Shown here piece after piece: positions 9,299-16,659 of a stretch of DNA of 64,000 nucleotides. Positions within the stretch are counted from its first letter, which is position 1. The number at the start of each line of letters is the position of its first letter. The stretch lies in contig OY970164.1 of the NCBI GenBank assembly GCA_963706555.1, positions 1,922,001 to 1,986,000 of the forward strand. Reading direction: 5' to 3'. The DNA is from Bog-473 sp963706555 (GTDB taxonomy: Bacteria; Actinomycetota; Acidimicrobiia; Acidimicrobiales; RAAP-2). The position numbers and the translations under genes were made by a program. A model generated the notes under the pieces. That model was given only the letters and a program-made list of their open reading frames with translations. It ran no database searches and was not told the origin of the DNA.

Positions 9299-9573
9299 AT
9301 GACACCGGGCATGGGCTCGCCGCTCACCTTCCTCGAGGACATCGTTCGCCGGCCGGCGTGGCAGCGGTACGGGGCGTGCCGTGGGGAGGACGTGGAAGCG
9401 TTCGTGCCAAGCGTTGGCGGCAACTTCAACCGGGCGAGGGAGCTCTGCCGAAGTTGCACTGTGCGTCAGGGTGCCTCAGCTTCGCCATGGCTGACGAGGA
9501 TCTCGCTGGCATGTGGGCCGGGACGACGGCGCCGGAAAGACGCCAGATGAGGGTCAGCAGGGGAGTGGCTTAG
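9299..9573 (+). pseudogene. WhiB-family iron-sulfur regulator, frameshifted
   Basis: The N-terminal part (from ATG 9299) contains the WhiB elements ACRGEDVEAFVP and LCRSCTVRQ. The remainder, CLSFAMADEDLAG and MWAGTTAPERR, lies in the -1 frame to TAG 9573. Together they give the four-cysteine pattern C-x22-C-x2-C-x5-C for a [4Fe-4S] cluster and the G-W-turn motif. One base is missing at about 9470-9471, where a codon before the fourth Cys has only two bases (GG). WhiB proteins are actinobacterial transcription factors that bind the main sigma factor. This is either a pseudogene or a sequencing error. Confidence 0.75.
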
Positions 9574-9623
9574 CCGCCAGTACGGGTCAGTTTCGATTGG
9601 CGGACTCCGGGTAGAGGCTCGAG

Positions 9624-9842
9624 GTGACGATTCCCGAAGAATCCGCCCGCGGAGCCGAATTCACCGCAGAAGAAATCGCGGAGGAATACGAAGAGGATGC
9701 CACGTTGCCTGGGCCCGAAGAGGCGAAAAGCCTTCTGGTGAGGATCAGAAAGATTGAAGAACGATTGGCCACCATTGAGCAATATCTTGGGTCGCCGCCC
9801 CCTGAGGCCGGAACTCTAGAGGAACGGCTCTCAGGTGAGTGA
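9624..9842 (+). CDS. small acidic coiled-coil hypothetical protein
   Basis: 72 residues from GTG 9624, preceded by a GAGG-like ribosome site. It is acidic at the N-terminus (TAEEIAEEYEEDA), with a short amphipathic helix (LVRIRKIEERLATIEQYLG) likely to form a coiled coil around residues 38-57. No family is recognised. It lies in the accessory stretch after the whiB remnant. Confidence 0.5.
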   Translation: MTIPEESARGAEFTAEEIAEEYEEDATLPGPEEAKSLLVRIRKIEERLATIEQYLGSPPPEAGTLEERLSGE

Positions 9843-9880
9843 GGGCCAGCGGGGAGTAGTGGCTTAGGACAGTCTCCCGC

Positions 9881-10036
9881 TTACGGGACAGGCGTAGCCG
9901 GCAGATCGTCCTCCAGAATTCGCTGGACGTTCGCCTCGTCCTCGTCGATCGGCTCGATGGGACCTCCGGGCACATCGGGTTGGTTTGGCTCAGGTTCGGG
10001 AGGCTCAATAGGGGTGGGGTCTCCGGGAACGGTCAT
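9881..10036 (-). CDS. small Pro/Glu-rich hypothetical protein
   Basis: 51 residues from ATG 10036 with GTAGGTG about 6 nt upstream as a possible ribosome site. The sequence is low-complexity (PTPIEPPEPEPNQPDVP, then acidic). No domain, signal peptide or membrane segment is seen. It could be a real short disordered protein; support is only the ribosome site and composition. Confidence 0.35.
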   Translation of the reverse strand: MTVPGDPTPIEPPEPEPNQPDVPGGPIEPIDEDEANVQRILEDDLPATPVP

Positions 10037-10235
10037 GTGGCACCTACCCGACATGGGTGGGTCCAAAACGATGCCGTCTCGTGTTGGAAGCCAGGAGGGC
10101 ACTGGCATGGTCCGCAAAAGGTCCGCAGCACAACCGCCGAAGGTCACCCAAGAGTCAAACGGGTATCAACGACATCGACCCTGGTCAACTCACACAGTCA
10201 CCAACCGTCAATAAATACCGTCCATGCCTGAGCAG

Positions 10236-10288
10236 TTCCGCTTCAACAACTGAACCGCTTCAACAATTGCGCCGCTTCAACAACTGAG
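10236..10288 (+). repeat. three 17-bp tandem repeats resembling the ychF 3' end
   Basis: Units at 10238-10254, 10255-10271 and 10272-10288 share CCGCTTCAACAAYTG. The first is preceded by TT, and TTCCGCTTCAACAA (10236-10249) is identical to the ychF 3' end at 6283-6296. In frame, GAGCAGTTCCGC and the following codons would encode EQFRFNN and stop, like the YchF C-terminus. Confidence 0.8.
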
Positions 10289-10465
10289 CAGGCGCCGTGC
10301 TCTTTGTTGGTCGTGATTCGGAGCTCGGAATCGGGCGCCGAATTTCGATGGCATTCACGCGGGTGTTCACCCGATCCTCCCTTGTTTCGCGTCTGGGGTT
10401 GGGCTCCCGAAAGGTGGACAACAGCCATCCTGACCTGCACCCGCGTAGATTTTGTCAGAACCGCC

Positions 10466-10490
10466 GTTTCTTTTGGGTTTTGAGGGGTAA
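10466..10490 (+). promoter_or_regulatory. sigmaB/sigmaF-like stress promoter
   Basis: GTTT (10466-10469), a 15-nt spacer and GGGTAA (10485-10490) match the actinobacterial general-stress sigma consensus (GTTT-N14-16-GGGTA). It lies 31 nt before the DUF6458-like gene, which also has a strong AAGGAGG ribosome site at 10508-10514. Confidence 0.6.
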
Positions 10491-10521
10491 CCATCCTTCA
10501 CCCTAAAAAGGAGGCAACACA

Positions 10522-10779
10522 ATGGGGGTCAGTAGTGGTGGTTTAGTCACGAGCATCGTGGTGTTCGCGGTGGGGGCGATCCTGCGCTTAGCGGTGACCG
10601 TCAACACACTTCAACACGGATTCAATATCCACACGATCGGCGTCATCTTGATGATTGTTGGTGCGGTGGGAGCCGTGCTCTCGCTCATCGGCATGGCGAT
10701 GTCGACGACGGGTCGGCGTCGAACCGTCGTCGATGACGGCCGAGGCAACGTTGTGCGTCGCGAAGACACTTACATCTAG
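10522..10779 (+). CDS. DUF6458-like two-helix membrane protein
   Basis: 85 residues with two membrane helices (about 8-28 and 38-62) and a short charged C-terminal tail (RRRTVVDDG, VRREDTYI) as in the small actinobacterial DUF6458 proteins. The segment AVGAILRLAVTV and the HTIGVILMIVG second helix fit that family. A near-consensus ribosome site (AAGGAGG) precedes the ATG, and a sigmaB-like promoter lies upstream, so stress induction is likely. The next gene starts 10 nt downstream. Confidence 0.8.
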   Translation: MGVSSGGLVTSIVVFAVGAILRLAVTVNTLQHGFNIHTIGVILMIVGAVGAVLSLIGMAMSTTGRRRTVVDDGRGNVVRREDTYI

Positions 10780-10789
10780 GAGGAGAACC

Positions 10790-10954
10790 ATGGTATTGCT
10801 ACTTGCTCTTTTGTTAGTCCTGCTGTTTTTCGGGCTTGGGTTCACTGCACACTTTTTGTGGATCGTGGCCGTGGTGCTTCTCGTCCTTTGGGTCGCAGGA
10901 GCGGCGATAGGTCGAGGCGAGTCTGCGGGGAGTCACCGGTTCTACCGCTGGTAA
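10790..10954 (+). CDS. small hydrophobic membrane protein
   Basis: 54 residues, almost all in two membrane segments (LLLALLLVLLFFGLGF and a Val/Leu-rich second helix), ending in a charged tail HRFYRW. It resembles short 'hydrophobic protein' genes found in Streptomyces and relatives, often stress-linked. AGGAGG at 10779-10784 serves the ATG. It forms an operon with the DUF6458-like gene and is followed by a hairpin terminator. Confidence 0.7.
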   Translation: MVLLLALLLVLLFFGLGFTAHFLWIVAVVLLVLWVAGAAIGRGESAGSHRFYRW

Positions 10955-10983
10955 CCGCGAGGAAGACCAAAGGCCAACGACGG

Positions 10984-11004
10984 AGCGCCCTACGGGGCGC
11001 TTTG
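10984..11004 (+). terminator. hairpin terminator
   Basis: AGCGCCC (10984-10990), loop TACG, GGGCGCT (10995-11001) then TTT. It lies 30 bp after the small membrane protein and would end the stress operon. Confidence 0.6.
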
Positions 11005-11271
11005 TCGCGAGTGGAACCAGATCCGCATGGAGCCGCTCGTGTCACCGCAGTGTCGTGCAGGTTCCGTCGTACTCTGTGCATTCACCGGCCGACACGTAAA
11101 AAGGTCATAAACCGACGGCCATTCGCGGATCACGCCGTGATTAATTGTTGACCGTCCGGGCCGGGCCCGTGGGATGGGGAAAGGGGGGTTTTGTGTGCCG
11201 CCACAATTCTGCATCCATGGGCTGCCCGGACACACCGCAGACGTGACGGGGTGCCATCGTGCCCCCTGGGC
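11005..11271. other. non-coding stretch with a short palindrome
   Basis: No protein-like frame is seen. A perfect palindrome ATCACGCCGTGAT occupies 11129-11141 and could be a protein-binding site; it is followed by the AT-rich TTAATTGTTGACC. Otherwise nothing is recognised. Confidence 0.4.
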
Positions 11272-11868
11272 TCAGTCCTCGTCCTGGTCTGGGGGCAGGA
11301 AGGAAAAGGGCAGGTCTGCCAGTTGGATCAGAGTGGAGGAGATCCATCGCGTGAGTCCGGCGATCACAGGCACGATCTCACCTGGATCTTCGAGCTGCGC
11401 CTCGCTGAAGTGGACCGAACCCTCATAGGTCGCCTCGACGGCCCACCGCACGCCGCCGTCGGCATGGACCTGCTCGATGGTCGTCGCGGTCCGGAGGAGG
11501 GGGTCGACACCAAGGAGTGGATTGGCCTCGGGCAGCGCACGCAGGACCATGTCGGGGTCAGGCGCCTCGGCGAGACGCTGCACCCGAAGCGCCACTTCGA
11601 CCACGATCTCGGGCAGCTCATCGGGTGGCTCCCCGATCGACCAACTCCTGTACGAGGTCTGGCTCCAGGTGGGCCAATCGACCGAGACATCGGCGCGCAC
11701 ACGGGGCGGCTGCTCTTCGCCGGGAAGGCTGTACGACGTCTCCCACGAGACATCCCCCAAGAACACGTCGACCTGGAACCGCTCCTCGACGGCTTGGCGT
11801 TGCAAGAGCGCCTGATCGAACGACCGCCGGATGGCGCTGATGATGTCGACGAGGATGTGATCGAGCAC
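11272..11868 (-). CDS. conserved hypothetical protein
   Basis: 198 residues, no signal peptide or membrane helix. It looks like a compact alpha/beta protein with an acidic C-terminus (DLPFSFLPPDQDED). No family is recognised. GTG 11868 is supported by a TAGCCT -10 box 9 nt upstream (leaderless). It is divergent from the GDPD gene, which has the same start architecture. Confidence 0.6.
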   Translation of the reverse strand: MLDHILVDIISAIRRSFDQALLQRQAVEERFQVDVFLGDVSWETSYSLPGEEQPPRVRADVSVDWPTWSQTSYRSWSIGEPPDELPEIVVEVALRVQRLAEAPDPDMVLRALPEANPLLGVDPLLRTATTIEQVHADGGVRWAVEATYEGSVHFSEAQLEDPGEIVPVIAGLTRWISSTLIQLADLPFSFLPPDQDED

Positions 11869-11877
11869 GGCGGGGAG

Positions 11878-11904
11878 AGGCTACTTGTGATCTGCCGGTA
11901 CGAT
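11878..11904. promoter_or_regulatory. divergent leaderless -10 boxes
   Basis: Minus-strand TAGCCT (11883-11878) is 9 nt before GTG 11868. Plus-strand TACGAT (11899-11904) is 7 nt before ATG 11912. No Shine-Dalgarno is seen for either gene. Confidence 0.5.
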
Positions 11905-11911
11905 CATTTCG

Positions 11912-12778
11912 ATGGACGACGGGTCGGTGTGGCTCCAGAGACGGCTGATCGCGTATGCCCATCAGGGAGGAGCGTGGGAGTCGCCCTCATCCACCATTTT
12001 TGCGATCACCCGGGCCTTGGCGGCCGGTGCCACGGCGATAGAGCTCGACGTGCACGCGACAGTCGACGGTGAGCTGGTCGTCTGTCACGACGCCACCGTC
12101 GACCGCACCACCCCTGCGACCGGGAACATCGCCAGCTTCACCCTGGCCGAGCTGCGGCAGCTCGACTTCTCCTACTGGTTCATTCCCGGAGCCGATGTCA
12201 CACCGGATCGGCCCGAGGGCCACTATCCCTATCGCGGCCGGGCCCCCGATGATCCGACGTTCGGTATCGCGACGTTGCGCGAGGTGCTGGAACAGTTCCC
12301 GGGCGTCGTCCTCAATCTCGACATCAAGCAGACGGGCCCGACCGTCACGCCCTACGAGGAGTCGCTCGCGCAGCTCCTGTGTGAGTTCGAGCGCCGCGAT
12401 GACGTGATCGTTGCCTCTTTCCTGGATCCGGCCACCGATGCCTTCCGAACGTTTGCGCCCGGCGTGCCGACGTCGGCCGGCACGATCGCCACGGCTGAGT
12501 TCTGGCGGGCGGTGCACGAGGGCGGGCCGATACCCGACAGTCCGGTCGCGGCCTACCAGGTGCCCGAGCGAATGGGCGATCTCGTGGTGGTCGACGCGGC
12601 GTTCGTGGATGCTGCCCATAGTCGAGGGAAAGCGGTCCACGTGTGGACGGTCAACGAGGCGGCTGCGATGGAGCGACTCGTGGGCTTGGGCGTCGACGGC
12701 ATCATTTCCGACGTTCCCACCGCGCTGGTCAAAGTCCTCAGGGACAGAGGTGTCGCCTGGGACGGGAGATTGGGCTGA
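11912..12778 (+). CDS. glycerophosphodiester phosphodiesterase
   Basis: 288 residues. The GDPD TIM-barrel motifs are present: AHQGGAWE near residue 16 (first catalytic His region), ELDVHATVDGELVVCHDATVDR split across about 45-66 (metal-binding Glu/Asp and second catalytic His), and VHVWTVNE near the C-terminus. It hydrolyses glycerophosphodiesters to glycerol-3-phosphate and an alcohol. No signal peptide, so cytoplasmic. Start ATG 11912 fits a leaderless transcript. Confidence 0.9.
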   Translation: MDDGSVWLQRRLIAYAHQGGAWESPSSTIFAITRALAAGATAIELDVHATVDGELVVCHDATVDRTTPATGNIASFTLAELRQLDFSYWFIPGADVTPDRPEGHYPYRGRAPDDPTFGIATLREVLEQFPGVVLNLDIKQTGPTVTPYEESLAQLLCEFERRDDVIVASFLDPATDAFRTFAPGVPTSAGTIATAEFWRAVHEGGPIPDSPVAAYQVPERMGDLVVVDAAFVDAAHSRGKAVHVWTVNEAAAMERLVGLGVDGIISDVPTALVKVLRDRGVAWDGRLG

Positions 12779-12806
12779 GCCTCGGCCCTGAGGTGGTGTT
12801 CTGGCG

Positions 12807-12890
12807 CTACCCGCGCCCGCAGTTCGGCTTCTTGCCGTGGTTCGCCTTTTTCTTCGCCCTGAGCTTGCGCTTCACCGTCCGCTTCGACAT
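12807..12890 (-). CDS. ribosomal protein bL37-like mini-protein
   Basis: 27 residues from ATG 12890 to TAG 12807-12809: 12 Lys/Arg and a C-terminal KKKANHGKKPNCGRG. From memory, mycobacterial bL37 (about 24 residues) has the same basic N-terminus and ANHGKRPNA ending, so I call this its homologue, a component of the actinobacterial 50S subunit. A TAGCAT box lies 8 nt upstream with no Shine-Dalgarno. It is convergent with the GDPD gene. It is easily missed because of its length. Confidence 0.75.
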   Translation of the reverse strand: MSKRTVKRKLRAKKKANHGKKPNCGRG

Positions 12891-12926
12891 GGGGAGCCAT
12901 GCTAGTTCGTGCGGGGAGCATCCTTT

Positions 12927-12956
12927 TCTCGGGCCCGTCCCGGGTGCGGCCCGAGA
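12927..12956. repeat. long inverted repeat in a divergent promoter region
   Basis: TCTCGGGCC (12927-12935) and GGCCCGAGA (12948-12956) form a perfect 9-bp stem with a GC-rich 12-nt loop. It lies between the divergent bL37-like and DUF192 genes, so it is not at a natural terminator position. Confidence 0.6.
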
Positions 12957-13018
12957 GCACACGTGGGGGTCCTGAACCGGTCGGGGTGTTCGCAGCGACC
13001 TATTAGCCTCTGACGCCT

Positions 13019-13360
13019 ATGCGGTCCGGATGGCTGCTGCGTGACGGCGACGTGGTGTGCGCACTTGAGATGACCGACACGTTCGCGGAACGGGCCAGGG
13101 GTCTCCACGGCCGGGCGGGTTGCGAGGGTGCGCTGCACCTGGCCGGCGCCCGGGCCGTGCAGACGGCCGGCATGAAATTCGAGCTCGATGTGGCGTTCCT
13201 CTCGGCCGACCTCGTCGTCGTCCAACTGGTACGGGTCCCACCGTGGCGGGTCGCCCTGCCCCGAAAGGGCGCGCGGAGCGTGCTCCAGGCCGAGGGCGGT
13301 GCGCTGGCGCGCTGGGGCGTGCGGGTGGCCGATCGCCTAGAGATCCGCGAAGTGCAATGA
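13019..13360 (+). CDS. DUF192 family protein
   Basis: 113 residues with the DUF192 beta-fold pattern (FAERARGLHGR, then GMKFELDVAFLSAD and VLQAEGG). The function of the family is unknown. ATG 13019 has a TAGCCT box 9 nt upstream. The stop codon overlaps the rsmI ATG (ATGA), so it heads the rsmI-metG-tatD run. Confidence 0.8.
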   Translation: MRSGWLLRDGDVVCALEMTDTFAERARGLHGRAGCEGALHLAGARAVQTAGMKFELDVAFLSADLVVVQLVRVPPWRVALPRKGARSVLQAEGGALARWGVRVADRLEIREVQ

Positions 13361-14082
13361 CGGTTGAGGAGAGGGGCCGGTCCGGGCGGTTGGTCCTCGT
13401 CGCCACCCCGATCGGGAACCTGGGCGATCTGTCCCCCCGGGCCCGCGAGGTCCTGGCCGCGGCCGATCTCCTCTGTTGTGAGGACACGCGTCGAACGAGA
13501 GCGCTTCTCTCCGCCATGGGCATCCCCGCCGGAGGAGCGCGCGGTGACCGGTTACTGTCTTTGCACGGGCACAACGAAGGGTCCCGGGTGCAACGAGTGC
13601 TCGCCTGTCTCGCTGGTGGGGGAACTGTGGCCGTAGTCAGCGATGCCGGCATGCCGGGTATCAGCGACCCGGGAGCGCTCCTCGTGGCGCGGGCGGTGGA
13701 AGCCGGTGAGACGGTGAGCGTCGTGCCCGGACCGACATCCGTCGTGGCCGCTCTGGCGGTCAGCGGGCTACCTGTCGATCGCTTCTCCGTGGAGGGATTC
13801 CTCCCCCGCAAGGGCGGCGAGCGCCGGGATCGCGTTGCCGCGCTGATGGCCGACGACAAGACGTCGGTGGTCCTCGAGGCGCCCGGGAGGGTCGCTGCCA
13901 CGTTGGCCGATCTGGCGGCGTTGGACTCGGCTCGACGCGTCGCGGTGGTGCGTGAGCTGACCAAGGTGCACGAAGAGGTCTGGCGGGGCACCATGGCCGA
14001 GGCCGCCGCCTTGTTCGGCGAGCACCAGATCCGCGGTGAGGTGGTCCTGGTGATCGGGGGGCGCCCCCGCCCGGGCCCGTGA
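13357..14082 (+). CDS. rsmI: 16S rRNA 2'-O-ribose C1402 methyltransferase
   Basis: 241 residues of the tetrapyrrole-methylase fold. VATPIGNLGDLSPRA is at residues 14-28, CEDTRRTRALL near 47 and SDAGMPGISDPG near 94, all diagnostic of RsmI, which methylates C1402 of 16S rRNA with SAM. It ends soon after the VLVIGG strand, without the usual C-terminal helical domain; that segment is encoded next in the -1 frame. A rare TTA leucine codon is at 13552. ATG overlaps the DUF192 stop. Confidence 0.92.
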   Translation: MTVEERGRSGRLVLVATPIGNLGDLSPRAREVLAAADLLCCEDTRRTRALLSAMGIPAGGARGDRLLSLHGHNEGSRVQRVLACLAGGGTVAVVSDAGMPGISDPGALLVARAVEAGETVSVVPGPTSVVAALAVSGLPVDRFSVEGFLPRKGGERRDRVAALMADDKTSVVLEAPGRVAATLADLAALDSARRVAVVRELTKVHEEVWRGTMAEAAALFGEHQIRGEVVLVIGGRPRPGP

Positions 14083-14252
14083 GCGACGAAGCGATCGACG
14101 AGGCCGTGACACGGCGATTGGGATCCGGCCAGGATCAGGGACCCCGGCAGATCTCCGACGCGGTGGCGGGCGAGCTCCGTGTACCCCGTCGAAAGGTCTA
14201 CGAGGCGGTCCTCCGCCTGAGGGGTGAGGGCGAGGGTCGTTCGGGCGGGTGA
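14079..14252 (+). CDS. RsmI-type C-terminal helix-turn-helix encoded as a separate ORF
   Basis: 57 residues from GTG 14079, overlapping the rsmI stop (GTGA). The core reads ISDAVAGELRVPRRKVYEAV, which matches the C-terminal HTH-like tail normally fused to RsmI. Either translation is coupled to give two polypeptides, or a single-base deletion near 14079 split one gene. If fused, RsmI would be about 297 residues, nearer the usual length. Confidence 0.6.
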   Translation: MSDEAIDEAVTRRLGSGQDQGPRQISDAVAGELRVPRRKVYEAVLRLRGEGEGRSGG

Positions 14253-14275
14253 GATGAGGTGGTCGGTGCCGCCGG

Positions 14276-14281
14276 TACGCT
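14276..14281 (+). promoter_or_regulatory. -10 box of metG
   Basis: TACGCT lies 6 nt before GTG 14288, with no Shine-Dalgarno between, so metG is probably transcribed as a leaderless mRNA. Confidence 0.5.
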
Positions 14282-14287
14282 ACCCCG

Positions 14288-15841
14288 GTGGCGCCCTATT
14301 ACCTCACTACGCCGATCTACTACGTCAACGATGCGCCCCACGTGGGCACCGCCTACACGACGGTGAACGCCGACGCCCTGGCCCGCTGGCACCGCCTGCT
14401 GGGTGACGACGTCTTTTTCATGACCGGCACCGACGAACACGGGGCGAAGATCGTCGAAGCCGCCGAGGCCCATGACACCTCTCCGCTGGAGTGGACCGAC
14501 CGCACCTCAGCCCGCTTTGTGGAGGCGTGGAAACGGCTCAATATCAGCTATGACGACTTCATCCGGACGACCGAGCCCCGGCACCACGCGGTCGTGCAGG
14601 AGTTCCTGCAGAGGATTTACGACAACGGCTTCATCGAGCTCGGTCAGTACACGGGCCTGTACTGCGTGTCCTGCGAGGACTACTACACCGCCGACCAACT
14701 CGTCGACGGCAAGTGTCCCGTGCACGGCCGGCCCGTGGTCGAGATGAAGGAGGACAACTACTTCTTCCGCCTGAGCGCGTTCGAACAACCGCTCCTCGAC
14801 TACTACGAGAGCCATCCCGCCTTCGTCCGTCCGCACGCGAAGCGCAACGAGGCTCTGGGCTTCATCCGGGGCGGTCTCAACGACGTTTCCATCACCCGTA
14901 CGTCCTTCCGGTGGGGCGTCCCGGTGCCGTGGGACGACGCCCATGTCTTCTACGTCTGGTACGACGCGCTGATCAACTACCTCACGGTGGCGTCCTATGG
15001 GAGTGACCCCGCGCGGTTCGCGTCGCTGTGGGGAGCGGCACACCACTTGATCGGCAAGGACATCTTGAAGTTCCACTGCGTGTGGTGGCCCGCCATGTGC
15101 ATGGCCGCCGGTATCCATCCGCCGCAGGAGATCTTCGTCCACGGGTATCTGCTCATGGGCGGGCAGAAGCTGGGGAAGACGATGATCCAATCCGGTGTCA
15201 CCGGACAGGGTGACGGGGCGCGCACGCTCAAGATCACCGAGGTCTCCCCTCTGGCACTCGCCGACGAGTTCGGGGTCGACCCGTTGCGCTACCACCTCCT
15301 GCGCGAGGTGGCGCTCGGGGGGGACGGCGACTTCTCCTACGAGGGGATCGTGGGGCGCTACAACGCCGACCTCGCCAACAACTTGGGCAATCTCGTCTCG
15401 AGGGTGGCAACCGTCGTCCATTCCAAGTGCGGTGGCATCGGGCCTGCTCCCGATCCGGACAGCCCCCTTGGCGTGGCCGCGGCAGAGGTGCTGGACGCGA
15501 GTGCCGACGCATGGGCCCGCTGGGCCCCTCATGAGGCCCTGGAGGCCACCTGGCGGCTCATCGGGGCGACGAACGCCGAGCTGGAGGCCACCGAGCCCTG
15601 GAAGATGGAGCCGGGACCTGCGGTGGACGCTGTGCTGGGCAACGCCCTCGAGGTGCTGCGGATCGTGGCCATCCTCATCTCTCCGGCCATGCCGGCCACG
15701 GCCACGGAGATCTGGCGGCGGATCGGGGTGGACGGCGACCCGACAGCGGTCAGGCTCCCCGAAGCGGCCGCATGGGGCGCCTATCCCGGGTGTGTTCCGG
15801 TGGTGAAGGGGGATCCCCTTTTCCCACGGCGCAAGGGATGA
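14288..15841 (+). CDS. metG: methionyl-tRNA synthetase
   Basis: 517 residues; charges tRNA-Met in the cytoplasm. The HIGH-type motif is HVGT (residues 18-21) after TPIYYVNDAP. A CVSC...CPVH knuckle is near 125-150 and the catalytic WYDALINYL near 225. The KMSKS-position loop reads QKLGKTMIQ, an unusual variant that keeps the two lysines. An anticodon-binding helical domain follows (about 370-500). There is no C-terminal EMAP/tRNA-binding domain. GTG start with TACGCT 6 nt upstream. tatD overlaps the stop. Confidence 0.95.
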   Translation: MAPYYLTTPIYYVNDAPHVGTAYTTVNADALARWHRLLGDDVFFMTGTDEHGAKIVEAAEAHDTSPLEWTDRTSARFVEAWKRLNISYDDFIRTTEPRHHAVVQEFLQRIYDNGFIELGQYTGLYCVSCEDYYTADQLVDGKCPVHGRPVVEMKEDNYFFRLSAFEQPLLDYYESHPAFVRPHAKRNEALGFIRGGLNDVSITRTSFRWGVPVPWDDAHVFYVWYDALINYLTVASYGSDPARFASLWGAAHHLIGKDILKFHCVWWPAMCMAAGIHPPQEIFVHGYLLMGGQKLGKTMIQSGVTGQGDGARTLKITEVSPLALADEFGVDPLRYHLLREVALGGDGDFSYEGIVGRYNADLANNLGNLVSRVATVVHSKCGGIGPAPDPDSPLGVAAAEVLDASADAWARWAPHEALEATWRLIGATNAELEATEPWKMEPGPAVDAVLGNALEVLRIVAILISPAMPATATEIWRRIGVDGDPTAVRLPEAAAWGAYPGCVPVVKGDPLFPRRKG

Positions 15842-16659
15842 ACGGTTGGTTCGACTCCCACTGCCATGTGCAGGAGGAGTACCTCGGGGGCGGCGAGAGG
15901 GGCAACAGCACGGACGATCTTTCCGTGGTCCTCGAGCGCGCCGGAGCGGCCGGCGTCGACCGTCTCGTCTGTATCGGCACCGACGCGTCGACGTCGGCCC
16001 AGGCGGTCGCCGTGGCGCGCAGCGTGCACAACGGCGGGACCGCACAGCGCGCCTGGGCCTCCATCGGGTTGCACCCGCACGAGGCGACGAACGGCATCGA
16101 CAGCGTGGCTGCACTGCTCGCGCAAGAGATCGCTGTGGGTGACGGCGTCGTCGTCGCGGTCGGCGAGTGCGGGTTGGACTACTACTACGAGCACTCCCCG
16201 CGCGCCGTGCAGCGCACCGCGTTCGCCGCGCAGATTGCAGTGGCACAGGAGCGAGATCTCGCACTGGTGATTCACGCGCGCGATGCGTGGGACGACCTTT
16301 TCGATGTGCTCGCGGCGGAGGGAGTTCCCGAGCGCACGATCCTGCACTGCTTCACCGGCGGACCGGATGAACTCCAACGTTGCGTACGCGCCGGCATGTT
16401 CGTGTCCTTCAGCGGCATCATCACCTTCAAGAGCGCGTCTGCCATCCGGGAGGCGGCCGCGCTCTGCCCTCTTGACCGCTTGTTGGTGGAAACCGACAGT
16501 CCGTTCCTCGCGCCGGTGCCCCATCGCGGACGGGCCAACGAACCTTCGCTGCTGCCCTTGGTCGGGGCGACGGTGGCCGCCGTGAAGGAGTGTCCCGTGG
16601 ACGCGATCGCCGAGAGCACGGCGGCGGCGGCCGCTGTCGCCTTTGCCATTCCGGCGTGA
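15838..16659 (+). CDS. tatD: TatD-family metal-dependent hydrolase/DNase
   Basis: 273 residues of the amidohydrolase TIM barrel. DSHCHV at residues 6-11 supplies the first metal-binding histidines; IGLHPHEA near 77, GECGLDYYY near 107, VIHARDAW near 143, LHCFTG near 168 and ETDSPFLAP near 219 are the other ligands. The family are 3'-5' DNases/quality-control nucleases. ATG 15838 overlaps the metG stop (ATGA). Confidence 0.92.
   Translation: MNGWFDSHCHVQEEYLGGGERGNSTDDLSVVLERAGAAGVDRLVCIGTDASTSAQAVAVARSVHNGGTAQRAWASIGLHPHEATNGIDSVAALLAQEIAVGDGVVVAVGECGLDYYYEHSPRAVQRTAFAAQIAVAQERDLALVIHARDAWDDLFDVLAAEGVPERTILHCFTGGPDELQRCVRAGMFVSFSGIITFKSASAIREAAALCPLDRLLVETDSPFLAPVPHRGRANEPSLLPLVGATVAAVKECPVDAIAESTAAAAAVAFAIPA

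Larger units (their letters stand above)
9843..10465. other. sparse region with one small ORF and short repeats
   Basis: The only items seen are a possible 51-residue minus-strand ORF (9881-10036), the ychF-end-like tandem repeat at 10236-10288 and non-coding sequence leading to the 10466 promoter. Nothing else is recognised. Confidence 0.5.

Noticed and set aside
10238..10288. CRISPR or intrinsic terminator
   Set aside because: Three contiguous direct repeats without spacers and without stem-loop plus T-tract.
6283..10288. Confident call of a mobile element
   Set aside because: Only short direct repeats support it; no integrase, transposase or plasmid gene is visible, so it is reported as a finding only.
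12553..12960. Longer minus-strand frame covering the bL37-like ORF
   Set aside because: It is a different frame, largely antisense to the GDPD gene; the conserved signal is in the 27-codon frame.
14507..16264. Long minus-strand open frame opposite metG and tatD
   Set aside because: Same shadow effect; no domain, and Arg/Pro-rich.
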